Assembly (NCBI GenBank): GCA_012517325.1
Contig: JAAYVF010000018.1
Location: forward strand, 1-55,329
Direction of reading: 5' to 3'
Source: Myxococcales bacterium
Lineage (GTDB): Bacteria; Lernaellota; Lernaellaia; Lernaellales; Lernaellaceae
Length of the DNA: 55,329 nucleotides
Shown here piece after piece: positions 17,946 to 25,450 of the stretch. The position numbers and the translations under genes are program-made. The stretch's first letter is position 1; every line of letters starts with the position of its first letter. The notes under the pieces are model-generated. The model did no database searches. It was not told where the DNA came from and worked only from the letters and a program-made list of their open reading frames with translations.

Positions 17946-17991
17946 TGAGCCTTGTTTTGTGCTATGTTTCGAGGCAAAGGAGGGCTTCGAC

Positions 17992-19206
17992 ATGGCGAGC
18001 AAAGAAAACGGCATGCGCAAGCGTTCCGGGCGTCATGCAGGGCTTCCGTACCGTTACCACGCGGGTTGGCGCATTCAGTGGGTTGACTCGAACGGCAAGC
18101 GCCGCTCAAAGGTTTTCCCGGATACCCAGTACGAACGGCCCTATGATGAAGCCGTTGCGGACCTTGCCCGGATCAAGGGCGAGTTGCAGGCGATTAAGGA
18201 CGGACGCTTGCCGCCCAAAAAGGCTGTCCCAATCTTCGAGGATTTCATTGACAAGTATTGGGAACCGAACCGCACAAAGCACAAGCGTTCGCCGAAGGAT
18301 GACAAGTCAATCCTGAGAAAACACCTCGTTCCATTTTTCGGCGCTTTCCCTTTGAACCAGATCACGACCGAAAAAGTTGAGCAATTCGGTGCGCACCTTG
18401 CGGAAAGCAACCTGAGCGTCAAGACGGTTCACAACGTCTTGACGCTCCTCATTTCGATCATGCGCTATGCCTACGACTTGGATTTCATTTTCCGGTTGCC
18501 GAAGATCAAGAAGCCGCGCATCCCCAAGCGGGATTACATCTATTTGCGCACAGACGCCCAGATACGGGCCTTTCTCAATGCGGCAAGGGAAAGGAGCCTT
18601 CCTCTATTCGCCCTCTTTGCTACGGCGGTTTATTCGGGCCTACGGGCCGGGGAGTTATTCGGTCTGCGTTGGTCGGACGTGGATTTCAAGAAGCTCCTGA
18701 TTACCGTGCAACGCAGTTTCGACAAACCGACAAAAACCGGGGAAGTGCGACACGTCCCGATTGTTGACGTGCTCCGACCGATTCTTCGGGAATGGCACTT
18801 GCAGAACCAGAATGACCTTGTATTCCCGAATGAGGCGGGAAACATGCACACGCCGAATCCTCGCGTGATAAAGTACGCGCACAGGTTCACGACGAAAAAA
18901 GGATTGAAGGAAGTCAAGGGTGAGTTCGGCGCGATCCTGGAAGCCGCCGGACTACCCCGGATGCGTTTTCACGATCTTCGACACACATTCGCTTCGCAGT
19001 GGGTCATGCGCGGGGGCGATCTTTTCAAGCTGCAAAAAATTCTAGGCCATGCCGATCAACAAATGGTCCAACGATACGCACACCTTGCCCCGGAAGCCTA
19101 TGAAAAAGAGCGCGCGATTTTCGGGAAGAAAGCTTCAAAGCCGACACGGATACACAAGTTCCCAGCGGAAAAGAAACGCCGAACGAGAGAGGCAAAGGCA
19201 CTATGA
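17992..19206 (+). CDS. int: Tyrosine-type site-specific integrase
   Basis: 404 aa. I start at 17992 because AAAGGAGGG sits 7 bases upstream; the open frame back to 17926 runs over the arm repeats. Residues about 1-75 have an arm-binding-like beta pattern (GWRIQWVDSNGKRRSKVF), about 80-180 a SAM-like core-binding domain, and 200-380 the catalytic domain: Arg near 217 in SGLRAGELFGLRW, H-x-x-R near 327-330 in FHDLRHTFASQW, then LGHADQQMVQRYAHL with nucleophile Tyr near 361. All catalytic residues appear intact. It would recombine the 17-bp tRNA core. The stop overlaps the next start by ATGA. Confidence 0.95.
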   Translation: MASKENGMRKRSGRHAGLPYRYHAGWRIQWVDSNGKRRSKVFPDTQYERPYDEAVADLARIKGELQAIKDGRLPPKKAVPIFEDFIDKYWEPNRTKHKRSPKDDKSILRKHLVPFFGAFPLNQITTEKVEQFGAHLAESNLSVKTVHNVLTLLISIMRYAYDLDFIFRLPKIKKPRIPKRDYIYLRTDAQIRAFLNAARERSLPLFALFATAVYSGLRAGELFGLRWSDVDFKKLLITVQRSFDKPTKTGEVRHVPIVDVLRPILREWHLQNQNDLVFPNEAGNMHTPNPRVIKYAHRFTTKKGLKEVKGEFGAILEAAGLPRMRFHDLRHTFASQWVMRGGDLFKLQKILGHADQQMVQRYAHLAPEAYEKERAIFGKKASKPTRIHKFPAEKKRRTREAKAL

Positions 19207-19352
19207 ACCGAAAACGAGCGTTTTCCTGTAAGCTGCGAACCGGGGACAATGTGACTTTGAAATTCGTCATGGCTTCAAAGGCTTTCTCAAGTACATTACG
19301 CGAGGATGCTAGGAAGCCCTTCCCTAATCCGACGAAAGTGGAGGCTGAATGA
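19203..19352 (+). CDS. Small protein (49 aa) related to the 91-aa protein at 20424
   Basis: It is joined by ATGA overlaps at both ends, to int (19203-19206) and to the nuclease-like gene (19349-19352), which supports real translation. The core LKFVMASKAFSSTLREDARK matches LKFIEVSKDFLSTLREETGK in the protein at 20424, including the following KPF-NP. It therefore looks like a short paralogue lacking the C-terminal half of that protein. The function is unknown. Its position between int and the nuclease-like gene would also allow a coupling or regulatory role. Confidence 0.65.
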   Translation: MNRKRAFSCKLRTGDNVTLKFVMASKAFSSTLREDARKPFPNPTKVEAE

Positions 19353-20413
19353 TTTCCCAATCTTCAAAAATGGAATGGGCAAAGGCTCTCAAGGGAGTAC
19401 GAGATATTTCAACGCCGGAACAGTTTCAGAAAGTCGTTGAAGCTCTTGGGATTCAGAATGAGGCCAAAGAAATTCAAACCTCTATCTTAGGGCTTTCTGA
19501 GGAAGACGAATTCGCTCTCATGTGTCTTCTCATGGGCACCACAACTCACCTGATCCGTCTTGAGCAACGTCACTATATCCCCGGCAAATACATCGCACCG
19601 GATTTCTTCGCAAGGTTCAAACCAGGTTACTATGCTCAGGGCTTCACCTCGGATGACTTTGATGAATACAAGTGCCTTGTAGAAGTCAAAACAACGGACA
19701 AAACCCAGTACGATATTGGCCGTTCATACCTCAATCGTTATCGCGCGGTCGCGGACATCATAGGAGTCCCGCTTCTCTTTGCAGTTCGATTCACTCGGTT
19801 CCGAGATGGTGCTGTTTGGGTAATCCACGAGGACAACGACAGGAGCCAGACAAACCTCAAAATACGAATTAACGACATGATCGGCGGTTTGAGAACTGTG
19901 CTATGGGATGAATGCAATTTCCTACTTCGTCCTGGTCTCACATTTCGGGCGATATATGACAGGGATTCTCAAGATAAGGGGATTTTTGTTCGTGATTTTG
20001 GCCCACAGGTGGATTTCCAATGCTGCGTTGACGGGCAATTCCAATCATTCCCCAAAGAGAATGCTTGGCGATATTCTGTCTTTTTTGAGGCATTCGACCT
20101 TGCAGAAGACAAGGTAGAGCAACAAGGCTCAATAACCTATCAAGAATTGGTCCCTCATATTCAATCACGCTCCATAGCCGATATTATTTACTCCTGCAAC
20201 AATCTTCCGACTGACGAAAAGGGACGTAAAACATACGATGCCTCTAAGATTGTTGTGCGGATTGAGGAAGAGCTTGACCCGGCTGTTATCAGCAAGCCTA
20301 GAGTAATCGCAGTAGCCCAGAAACTCATGGAAGACAAACTAATTTTCCTCGGACATTTCGGGGAACCGGAAAAACATTTGGAAAAGTGGCGACGCATCGG
20401 GGGGAAAAAGTAG
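19349..20413 (+). CDS. Putative PD-(D/E)XK-like nuclease, unknown family
   Basis: 354 aa; GGAGG lies just before the ATG. The N-terminal about 75 residues are helical. Residues 80-150 contain PDF (D85), then LVEVKTT (E112-x-K114) and a helix starting Q120-Y-D, followed by a strand LLFAVRF. This is the D...ExK order of restriction-endonuclease-like folds. The C-terminal about 200 residues match nothing I recognise; the region near 255-345 has helical, winged-helix-like character. The gene is AT-richer than the chromosome and co-transcribed with int. It may be a defence, anti-phage or DNA-processing nuclease; fold and activity are inference from the motif alone. Confidence 0.7.
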   Translation: MISQSSKMEWAKALKGVRDISTPEQFQKVVEALGIQNEAKEIQTSILGLSEEDEFALMCLLMGTTTHLIRLEQRHYIPGKYIAPDFFARFKPGYYAQGFTSDDFDEYKCLVEVKTTDKTQYDIGRSYLNRYRAVADIIGVPLLFAVRFTRFRDGAVWVIHEDNDRSQTNLKIRINDMIGGLRTVLWDECNFLLRPGLTFRAIYDRDSQDKGIFVRDFGPQVDFQCCVDGQFQSFPKENAWRYSVFFEAFDLAEDKVEQQGSITYQELVPHIQSRSIADIIYSCNNLPTDEKGRKTYDASKIVVRIEEELDPAVISKPRVIAVAQKLMEDKLIFLGHFGEPEKHLEKWRRIGGKK

Positions 20414-20423
20414 GTGTGGCGCG

Positions 20424-20699
20424 ATGACAACACGTGAACCAAAACTGAAATTCATCGAAGTCTCAAAGGATTTCCTGAGCACCTTACGCGAGGAAACCGG
20501 AAAGCCGTTTCTAAATCCGGTTTACTACATGAAGGCGAAAGGAACGGACTTCGGGGGCGTCATAACGGAAGCCTCTCCCGGAAAGTGGGAACTTTGGATA
20601 GGCTTTGCGCTCGTACAGGAAAACATCCCGACACGCGAAAAGGCGGCTGAAATCTGTTGGGCGCACCGGATTGAGGTCAAATCAAGCGACGGATCATGA
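20424..20699 (+). CDS. Small island protein (91 aa), unrecognised family
   Basis: It starts 11 bp after the nuclease-like gene. The N-terminal half (LKFIEVSKDFLSTLREETGK) is shared with the 49-aa protein at 19203. The C-terminal half (ITEASPGKWELWIGFA, then IPTREKAAEICWAH) is shared in pattern with the 97-aa protein at 20694-20987 (VAEISPGNWGFFWGSD, then YASREEAALAAFNS). The shape is strand, SPG-W turn, strand, then a helix starting REKA/REEA, a compact fold of about 45 residues. No function can be assigned. Its stop overlaps the stop of the opposing gene (TCATGA, 20694-20699). Confidence 0.7.
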   Translation: MTTREPKLKFIEVSKDFLSTLREETGKPFLNPVYYMKAKGTDFGGVITEASPGKWELWIGFALVQENIPTREKAAEICWAHRIEVKSSDGS

Positions 20700-20987
20700 G
20701 CCGATGTCCGGTCCGGGCCGGTCGTGAATGATGGAATTGAACGCGGCTAAGGCGGCTTCCTCACGACTCGCGTAGCCTTCGCCCCTCTTGTCGCTTCCCC
20801 AAAAGAAACCCCAATTCCCCGGACTGATTTCCGCCACGAGTCCGACCGCCGTTCCGTCAACAAGCGTTTGATACACCGGAGCGGGAACGGTCGGGAGTTC
20901 CGGTACGTCCACCTCTGTGAACACAAATTCGGTGTCCGGGTAGTCCGTGTTGATTTGGACATTACGGGGCTTTTTCTTACTGGACAT
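20694..20987 (-). CDS. Small island protein (97 aa), same C-terminal domain as the 91-aa protein
   Basis: I start at the ATG at 20987, which has AAAAGG about 8 bases upstream. Residues 1-40 are polar (MSSKKKPRNVQINTD). Residues about 45-90 hold the shared domain: GLVAEISPGNWGFFWGSD, a Gly-rich turn, then YASREEAALAAFNSIIHD. It is the last gene of the minus-strand module, 23 bp after the nuclease-like gene, and converges on the 91-aa gene with overlapping stops. The function is unknown. Related domains on opposite strands suggest duplication within the element. Confidence 0.7.
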   Translation of the reverse strand: MSSKKKPRNVQINTDYPDTEFVFTEVDVPELPTVPAPVYQTLVDGTAVGLVAEISPGNWGFFWGSDKRGEGYASREEAALAAFNSIIHDRPGPDIGS

Positions 20988-21010
20988 GAAGCGCCTTTTC
21001 TCCGACCGTC

Positions 21011-21475
21011 TCAGGTGTTTGACGTTGAATCTCCCGCCTTGCGTTCTTCGCCCCAAACCTTATCCCAGTTATCAAGGAAATCCGCCCGCTCGTATGCCTT
21101 CGGCTCAAGCCAGTAACTAACCCGCCCGTCCTTTTCCATGCGATGAACAATGGAATGCACTTCGGACGGCGTGAGAAGAAAGGCTTCCGGTTCCACGGCT
21201 GGCTTGCGGACGATTATCATTACATCGGCAATGAGGTTTCCAAGGTGCCCGCCAAGAGGAACGGCGTTCCGTTTCGAGAGCGTCTTTACTTGGACGGTGC
21301 GCTTGACGCTCGCGTCTTCGTTGTAAATCACGATGTCCACGCCGCGCGCATTGCGCGAAGTCGGAAGCACGTTCCACCCGTGTAGTGTGAGCTTGTAGCA
21401 AACCCAGTAAAGACCTGCATTGCCTACCTGTTGGTTTGATGGACGCTCTTCGGTGATTTCTTTGCCATTGTTCAT
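21011..21475 (-). CDS. PD-(D/E)XK-like nuclease domain protein (QVK type)
   Basis: 154 aa from the ATG at 21475, preceded by AGGCGG. A longer open frame exists, but its upstream part is an out-of-frame reading of the aspartate tract. QQVGNAGLYWVCYKLTLHGW is the leading helix, then RNARGVDIVIYN (D47) and TVQVKTLSK (Q62-x-K64), then a strand DVMIIVRK. This G-W...GvDI...QVKT layout is common in small restriction-like domains where Gln replaces Glu. It begins 13 bp after the FG-GAP gene and is probably translated from the same mRNA. Substrate and role are unknown; defence cargo or DNA processing are options. Confidence 0.78.
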   Translation of the reverse strand: MNNGKEITEERPSNQQVGNAGLYWVCYKLTLHGWNVLPTSRNARGVDIVIYNEDASVKRTVQVKTLSKRNAVPLGGHLGNLIADVMIIVRKPAVEPEAFLLTPSEVHSIVHRMEKDGRVSYWLEPKAYERADFLDNWDKVWGEERKAGDSTSNT

Positions 21476-21488
21476 TTTGAAGCACCGC

Positions 21489-23246
21489 CTAACATCCGCA
21501 ACCGCCGTTCCCGCTGTCGCTTCCCTCGGACCCGGACACGTCATCGTCGTCAAGGGAGTCGTTATTGTCGTCGTCATCGGACGCGCCGTCGTCATCTGTT
21601 CCTGAGTCGTCATCGGGAGGGGAAGTGTCATCATCGTCGGAAGTGTCGTCATCCGGTTCTGTATCGTTATCGTCGTCATCATCATCGTCATCATCGTCGT
21701 CGGAAGTGTCGTCGTCGGTCGGAGTTGTGTCATCGTCGCCTGAGTCGTCATCCGCCGAATCATCGTCCGATGTGTCGTCGTCAGCCGAATCGTCGTCAGA
21801 GGTGTCGTCATCCCCCGTGTCATCGTCGCTTGAATCGTCATCGGCTGTATCGTCATCCGAGGTGTCATCGTCCCCGGAAAGAAGGCCGTAATAGACGAAC
21901 GCGCCGCCCGTATCGGTATCGGTCCCGTCGTAGTAGGGCGCTGTCACCACGACGCTTGTTTCCACGTCGGCTTTCATGTGGCCTACGTTGGCGACGGCGT
22001 ATCCGAGTTCGCAATCCGTTTGATCCAACAGGAATTCCCAAGAGGGATGCACTTGCAAGCCCGAATCCGATCCCCGGAAGATGAATGCACCGCCCTCTTC
22101 AAAACCGTCTTCATCGGGGTCGTACCATTTCGCGCCGACAAGCAGGTCGTCGTATCCGTCCCCGTCGAAGTCCCCCGCCGACGCGACACTTGAACCGACC
22201 GCGCCCCACAAATAGGCGGGGGGACCGATCCAACTTGGCGTTGTCGAAACCCCGGAGAGGTTGCCGTAGTAAGCGTAAACGTGCCCTAGATAGGGCGCGA
22301 TGTCATATTCGGGAGAGCCGACAACGAGGTCGTCAAAGCCGTCTCCGTTTGCATCGCCGATCCCTGCAACGCTCTTCCCGAAATTTGCGCCCGGTTCGTC
22401 AGGATTGAGGGACAAGGTGATCGGGGGCGACCAACCTATGCCATAAACCGAACCGAGGAAAACGAACGCGCGTCCCCCGCTTGCGAAGTTCGCGGGTGCG
22501 CCGACAACAACGTCGTCAACTCCATCGCCGTCCAAATCGCCCGCCGAAGAGACGACCTGACCGAAGTATTCCGTGAACGTCGTTTCCCCGTAGTAAACCC
22601 AGTCCCATTCGTCCCAATAGGCTTCACGGGGCGACTTGCCGTAGAACACATAGGCCGCGCCTTGCGTCCCGCCCGGATTCATCGGGTCCTTGTCCTGGTC
22701 CCCGCCTATCACCACATCCGAGTATCCATCGCCGTTCACATCGCCCGCACAGGCAACCGCCGTTCCAAAGCGACCGCCGCTGTACCCGTCCCCGGAAATG
22801 ATGCTCTCGAAGACGGAGCCGGACGCGGACCAGTAGTAGAGATAGACCACGCCGTACCCACCCGCGAGCGGTTGCCCGATCAACAAGTCTCCGTACCCGT
22901 CATTGTCAACGTCGCAGACAGCGACGGAATCGCCGTACCGCTGAGTGCCTGTCATGGTCAGACTTGGATTCGACGGAAACCCGGACGCCGAACCGTAGAA
23001 AACGGACACCATGCCCCCGGTCCACGCATAGAACGGGTCCCCTTGACTTACTATGAGGTCAACGAATCCATCCCCATTTAAGTCCCCGGACGCGACGGAG
23101 TATCCGAGATAGGTGCTTTCAGCCGTACCGTAGGCGGACCAGTCGGGCGACGGCGTTACAGGCGGGTCGGTTGCAAGAGCCGTCAAACTCAAGACATGAA
23201 AAACGATAACCAACGAAAGGACAAACAAAAAAGTACGATAGTTCAT
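21489..23246 (-). CDS. Secreted FG-GAP/VCBS repeat protein with Asp-rich tail ending in Cys-Gly-Cys
   Basis: 585 aa from the ATG at 23246. Residues 1-25 are a signal peptide (FLFVLSLVIVFHVLSLTALA, likely cut before TDPP). Residues about 35-440 contain about seven integrin-alpha-like FG-GAP repeats, each with a calcium-loop motif: GDLNGDGFVDL, DVDNDGYGDL, GDVNGDGYSDV, GDLDGDGVDDV, GDANGDGFDDL, GDFDGDGYDDL. They should fold as a beta-propeller. The last about 140 residues are almost only Asp with Ser and Thr, ending GNGGCGC. No membrane helix follows the cysteines. It is an unusual cargo for a small island; adhesion or surface display is inferred. A chromosomal lipoprotein at 42942 has a similar Asp tract. 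Confidence 0.88.
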   Translation of the reverse strand: MNYRTFLFVLSLVIVFHVLSLTALATDPPVTPSPDWSAYGTAESTYLGYSVASGDLNGDGFVDLIVSQGDPFYAWTGGMVSVFYGSASGFPSNPSLTMTGTQRYGDSVAVCDVDNDGYGDLLIGQPLAGGYGVVYLYYWSASGSVFESIISGDGYSGGRFGTAVACAGDVNGDGYSDVVIGGDQDKDPMNPGGTQGAAYVFYGKSPREAYWDEWDWVYYGETTFTEYFGQVVSSAGDLDGDGVDDVVVGAPANFASGGRAFVFLGSVYGIGWSPPITLSLNPDEPGANFGKSVAGIGDANGDGFDDLVVGSPEYDIAPYLGHVYAYYGNLSGVSTTPSWIGPPAYLWGAVGSSVASAGDFDGDGYDDLLVGAKWYDPDEDGFEEGGAFIFRGSDSGLQVHPSWEFLLDQTDCELGYAVANVGHMKADVETSVVVTAPYYDGTDTDTGGAFVYYGLLSGDDDTSDDDTADDDSSDDDTGDDDTSDDDSADDDTSDDDSADDDSGDDDTTPTDDDTSDDDDDDDDDDDNDTEPDDDTSDDDDTSPPDDDSGTDDDGASDDDDNNDSLDDDDVSGSEGSDSGNGGCGC

Positions 23247-23570
23247 ACGACGCCCCCGCTGCCCCATAAAAAAAGGGGCGACACGCTGCCCAGCCTCGCG
23301 GCCACAACGCGCGCCCCTCCCACAGAGGCGTCGTGTAGTCAGCACGGCGCGTGTAGGCGGCGTCGTGCGAGGCTGGATTTCACTTCAACCGTTTTCCGCT
23401 TCCTCGTTCACGGGTGACTAGTCCGTCAGCCTTTTCGGGCAGAAGTCGCAGTTTGCGATTGAAGCTCGAACCAAGAGTATCAAAGGGAAAGCAACGGATC
23501 AACAATGAAAAACGGACTTCGATTTGTTCGAGAAAAGAGCCGGTGTCTTCGTGGACTATCTCGGAAACGA
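23247..23570. other. Intergenic region with inverted repeat between terS and the FG-GAP gene
   Basis: 324 bases without a convincing gene. CCAGCCTCGC (23290-23299) and GCGAGGCTGG (23367-23376) form a perfect 10-bp inverted repeat enclosing a GC-rich stretch with smaller partial repeats. GCCCC-A/T run-GGGGC lies at about 23261-23279. It could be a leader structure, a terminator for terS or a packaging or origin site. No promoter is assigned. Confidence 0.4.
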
Positions 23571-24026
23571 TCAATGATCCGACGTGGCGAGCATCGCTCG
23601 AAACCTTGCAGGTCGTTTTCCGGTTCGTAAGCACTCGTTCAATTCTTCATCCGTGTAGGAAGCAAATTCGTTTTCCGGCGTGACTGTCTCAGGTGCTACC
23701 CGGAAAAGACCAATGTACTTGCCAAGGTGAACCCATGCCGCTACGCGAGCGGAGCCGCTGTTTTCCGGGTTTTCCGCTTCGCGCCGAAGACCCGCTACCA
23801 CGTCGTCAACCGTGACCTTGGCGCGTTCCCCGGCGTCATGCAGCATCCCGGAAAGAAAATACTGAATGTCAGGTTTTGACAGGTTTTCGTGTGCGATCCG
23901 GTTTGCGGTTCGCTCGCTGTATCCGGCCCGCCGCGCCGCCGCCGCGCCATTGAAATCAATCATGTACTCCCGACAGAAGGCTTCCTGCTTCGCAGTCAGC
24001 TTGCCGGGGCTTTCAACTTCCTTCAT
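23571..24026 (-). CDS. terS: Phage terminase small subunit
   Basis: 151 aa; GGAGG lies 8 bases before the ATG. Residues about 9-60 are the Terminase_2 HTH signature: LTAKQEAFCREYMIDFNGAAAARRAGYS, then ANRIAHENLSKPDIQ. Residues 70-130 are the helical oligomerisation part. TerS recognises the packaging site on phage DNA and recruits the large subunit. No terL, portal or capsid gene accompanies it, which is the arrangement in PICI-type satellites that redirect a helper phage's packaging. It lies in the minus-strand module, 96 bp downstream of the possible replication protein. Confidence 0.85.
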   Translation of the reverse strand: MKEVESPGKLTAKQEAFCREYMIDFNGAAAARRAGYSERTANRIAHENLSKPDIQYFLSGMLHDAGERAKVTVDDVVAGLRREAENPENSGSARVAAWVHLGKYIGLFRVAPETVTPENEFASYTDEELNECLRTGKRPARFRAMLATSDH

Positions 24027-24122
24027 GCCGTCGCCTCCTCACAAATCATCCCGGAAAGGGGAAACCATTTTTCTTCGCTGTAATCGCGGGTGGATCGGAC
24101 CCGTTTTGGGAAACATCGAAAA

Positions 24123-24806
24123 TTAGGGTTTTCGGAATTCCCGTTTCGCCATTGGTCCATTCCTGCGTCCCTCTATACTTGGTAACTTATTAAACTCGTC
24201 CGCCGTGCGAACTACGGAAGGTGGCTCTGTCCGTCCGACTGTCGGACTGACAGAGTTTTTGCCGTTCTCAGAGAAAACCGCGTCCGTCCGCATGTCGGAC
24301 GTATTGTTGTTCGGCGTCCGAACGAGGATTTTGTTTTTTCTCGATTCATAAGGGGCGACGCGGGGACTGACTCCCGGTGCCCATTTGCCTTCCGCCGTAA
24401 AACACGCTTTCCACTTTCCATGAACAAAGGGGGAATGCAAAAGGAAGAGGCCGGGTTTTTCAGGATCGTACACTTTCCATTTGAATGATAGCCGGTATTT
24501 CGTTTTTCTCCCCTTCCCATCGTAGAAGGTGCTGCCCTCCGTTATTTCGACCAACCCTAGCCGAATGGCATGGAAGCGTGCACGGTCAATGAGTTCATGG
24601 CGCATCCGCAACGGTCCGTCACCGTAGCCCCATGACAAATCCCTGTCGCAGTCTGCGAGGCACTTCATTTTCGCCCGGACGTTAAGAACGAAAGCGACCG
24701 CTTCCAAATGGTGACTTAGTTCTTCGCACACGGCTTGCGCGTATTTCAAATCAGCGGGCATGAAGCCCCACATGGCTTCCTTGCGCTTTTTGATTGAGCG
24801 TCCCAT
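24123..24806 (-). CDS. Island protein, possible replication or regulatory protein
   Basis: 227 aa from the ATG at 24806, with AAAGGAAA about 7 bases upstream. Residues about 15-115 look like a helix-rich winged-helix domain (HELIDRARFHAIRLGLVEITEG followed by a beta hairpin KTKYRLSFKWKVYD). The C-terminal about 100 residues are polar and low in predicted structure. Satellites often carry a replication initiator at this position, between the AlpA-like regulator and terS, and that is the only reason for the suggestion. No primase, helicase or Rep motif is visible. Confidence 0.6.
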   Translation of the reverse strand: MGRSIKKRKEAMWGFMPADLKYAQAVCEELSHHLEAVAFVLNVRAKMKCLADCDRDLSWGYGDGPLRMRHELIDRARFHAIRLGLVEITEGSTFYDGKGRKTKYRLSFKWKVYDPEKPGLFLLHSPFVHGKWKACFTAEGKWAPGVSPRVAPYESRKNKILVRTPNNNTSDMRTDAVFSENGKNSVSPTVGRTEPPSVVRTADEFNKLPSIEGRRNGPMAKREFRKP

Positions 24807-24854
24807 CGGATTTCCTTTCGGATTGGTAAAGAGGCACACCGCCCCTGAAAGGAC

Positions 24855-25079
24855 TTATGGCTTTTCCAGCACGAGACCCGGTTCAACACGACGCTCTTCG
24901 AGCCATGAAAGGAGCCGTTCCCGCTCGAAGCGGACACATCGGGAACCGAGACGAACGTGAGGCAATTCCTTTCGACTGACTTTTGAGTAAATCGTAGGCA
25001 AGGCGAGATTGAGCAAGGCCGCTGCTTCTCTGTAGGTCAACAAGGCCGACACGGGCTGTTCATTAGTATGGGTTTCCAT
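24855..25079 (-). CDS. AlpA/excisionase-like helix-turn-helix protein
   Basis: 74 aa; AAGGAAA lies upstream of the ATG. LLTYREAAALLNLALPTIYSKVSRKELPHVRLGSRCVRFERERLLSWLEERRVE is a complete HTH_17 (MerR-like winged helix) domain of the kind used by AlpA activators and excisionases. In PICI elements AlpA activates int and excision. It is followed 48 bp later by the gene at 24806. The likely DNA targets are the arm repeats or an internal promoter; that is inference. Confidence 0.85.
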   Translation of the reverse strand: METHTNEQPVSALLTYREAAALLNLALPTIYSKVSRKELPHVRLGSRCVRFERERLLSWLEERRVEPGLVLEKP

Positions 25080-25450
25080 CGCACGTTTCCTTCTCGAAAG
25101 CGCCGTTGATCGGATTGGCTTGAAGTTTGGCGCGCATCTTCAAGTCAGAACCAAACCGGCTTTGTCGCGCATGGCGCAACCACTTCGGCTTCGCTCTGTT
25201 GAAGAGCCTCACGCGGGAGCCGCCTATTGCGGCCCGACTTGACTTGGACCCTATGGGTCTCCGGGGGAACGTGCCAACAAGAAGAGCATATTCAAAAGCA
25301 ATCCGACACTATGGGAATGGCAAGGGCAAGTCAAGAAAAAAGTTGCGTGATAGAACAAAATTCTCGCGGCAATTCAAAGAGTTCCAGACAAAACGTCCGT
25401 TTTCTTTTTCGGTTATGGTCTGCGACTTTGGACAGGTTGTCTGTAACGCT
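25080..25450. other. Intergenic region of the island, no convincing gene
   Basis: 371 bases between the AlpA-like gene and the HTH-nuclease gene. The middle is AT-richer than the flanks. A plus-strand frame crosses it, but it runs into the opposing gene and has Arg/Lys-rich, non-domain composition. I expect a minus-strand promoter for the AlpA-like gene here; the best candidate, TTGACT with CATAGT, has a poor 15-bp spacer. Confidence 0.4.

Noticed and set aside
21011-21868. Longer start for the QVK-type nuclease gene, adding a Met/Thr-rich N-terminus
   Set aside because: The extra part is the Asp-tract DNA of the FG-GAP gene read in another frame; the ATG at 21475 has a ribosome site.
21600-21870. 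Repeat array resembling a CRISPR or VNTR (also 45080-45250)
   Set aside because: The repeats are in frame and encode Asp/Ser/Thr tracts; no spacers and no cas genes. No CRISPR array was seen anywhere in the window.
25308-25334. Minus-strand promoter TTGACT-CATAGT for the AlpA-like gene
   Set aside because: The 15-bp spacer is too short for confidence.
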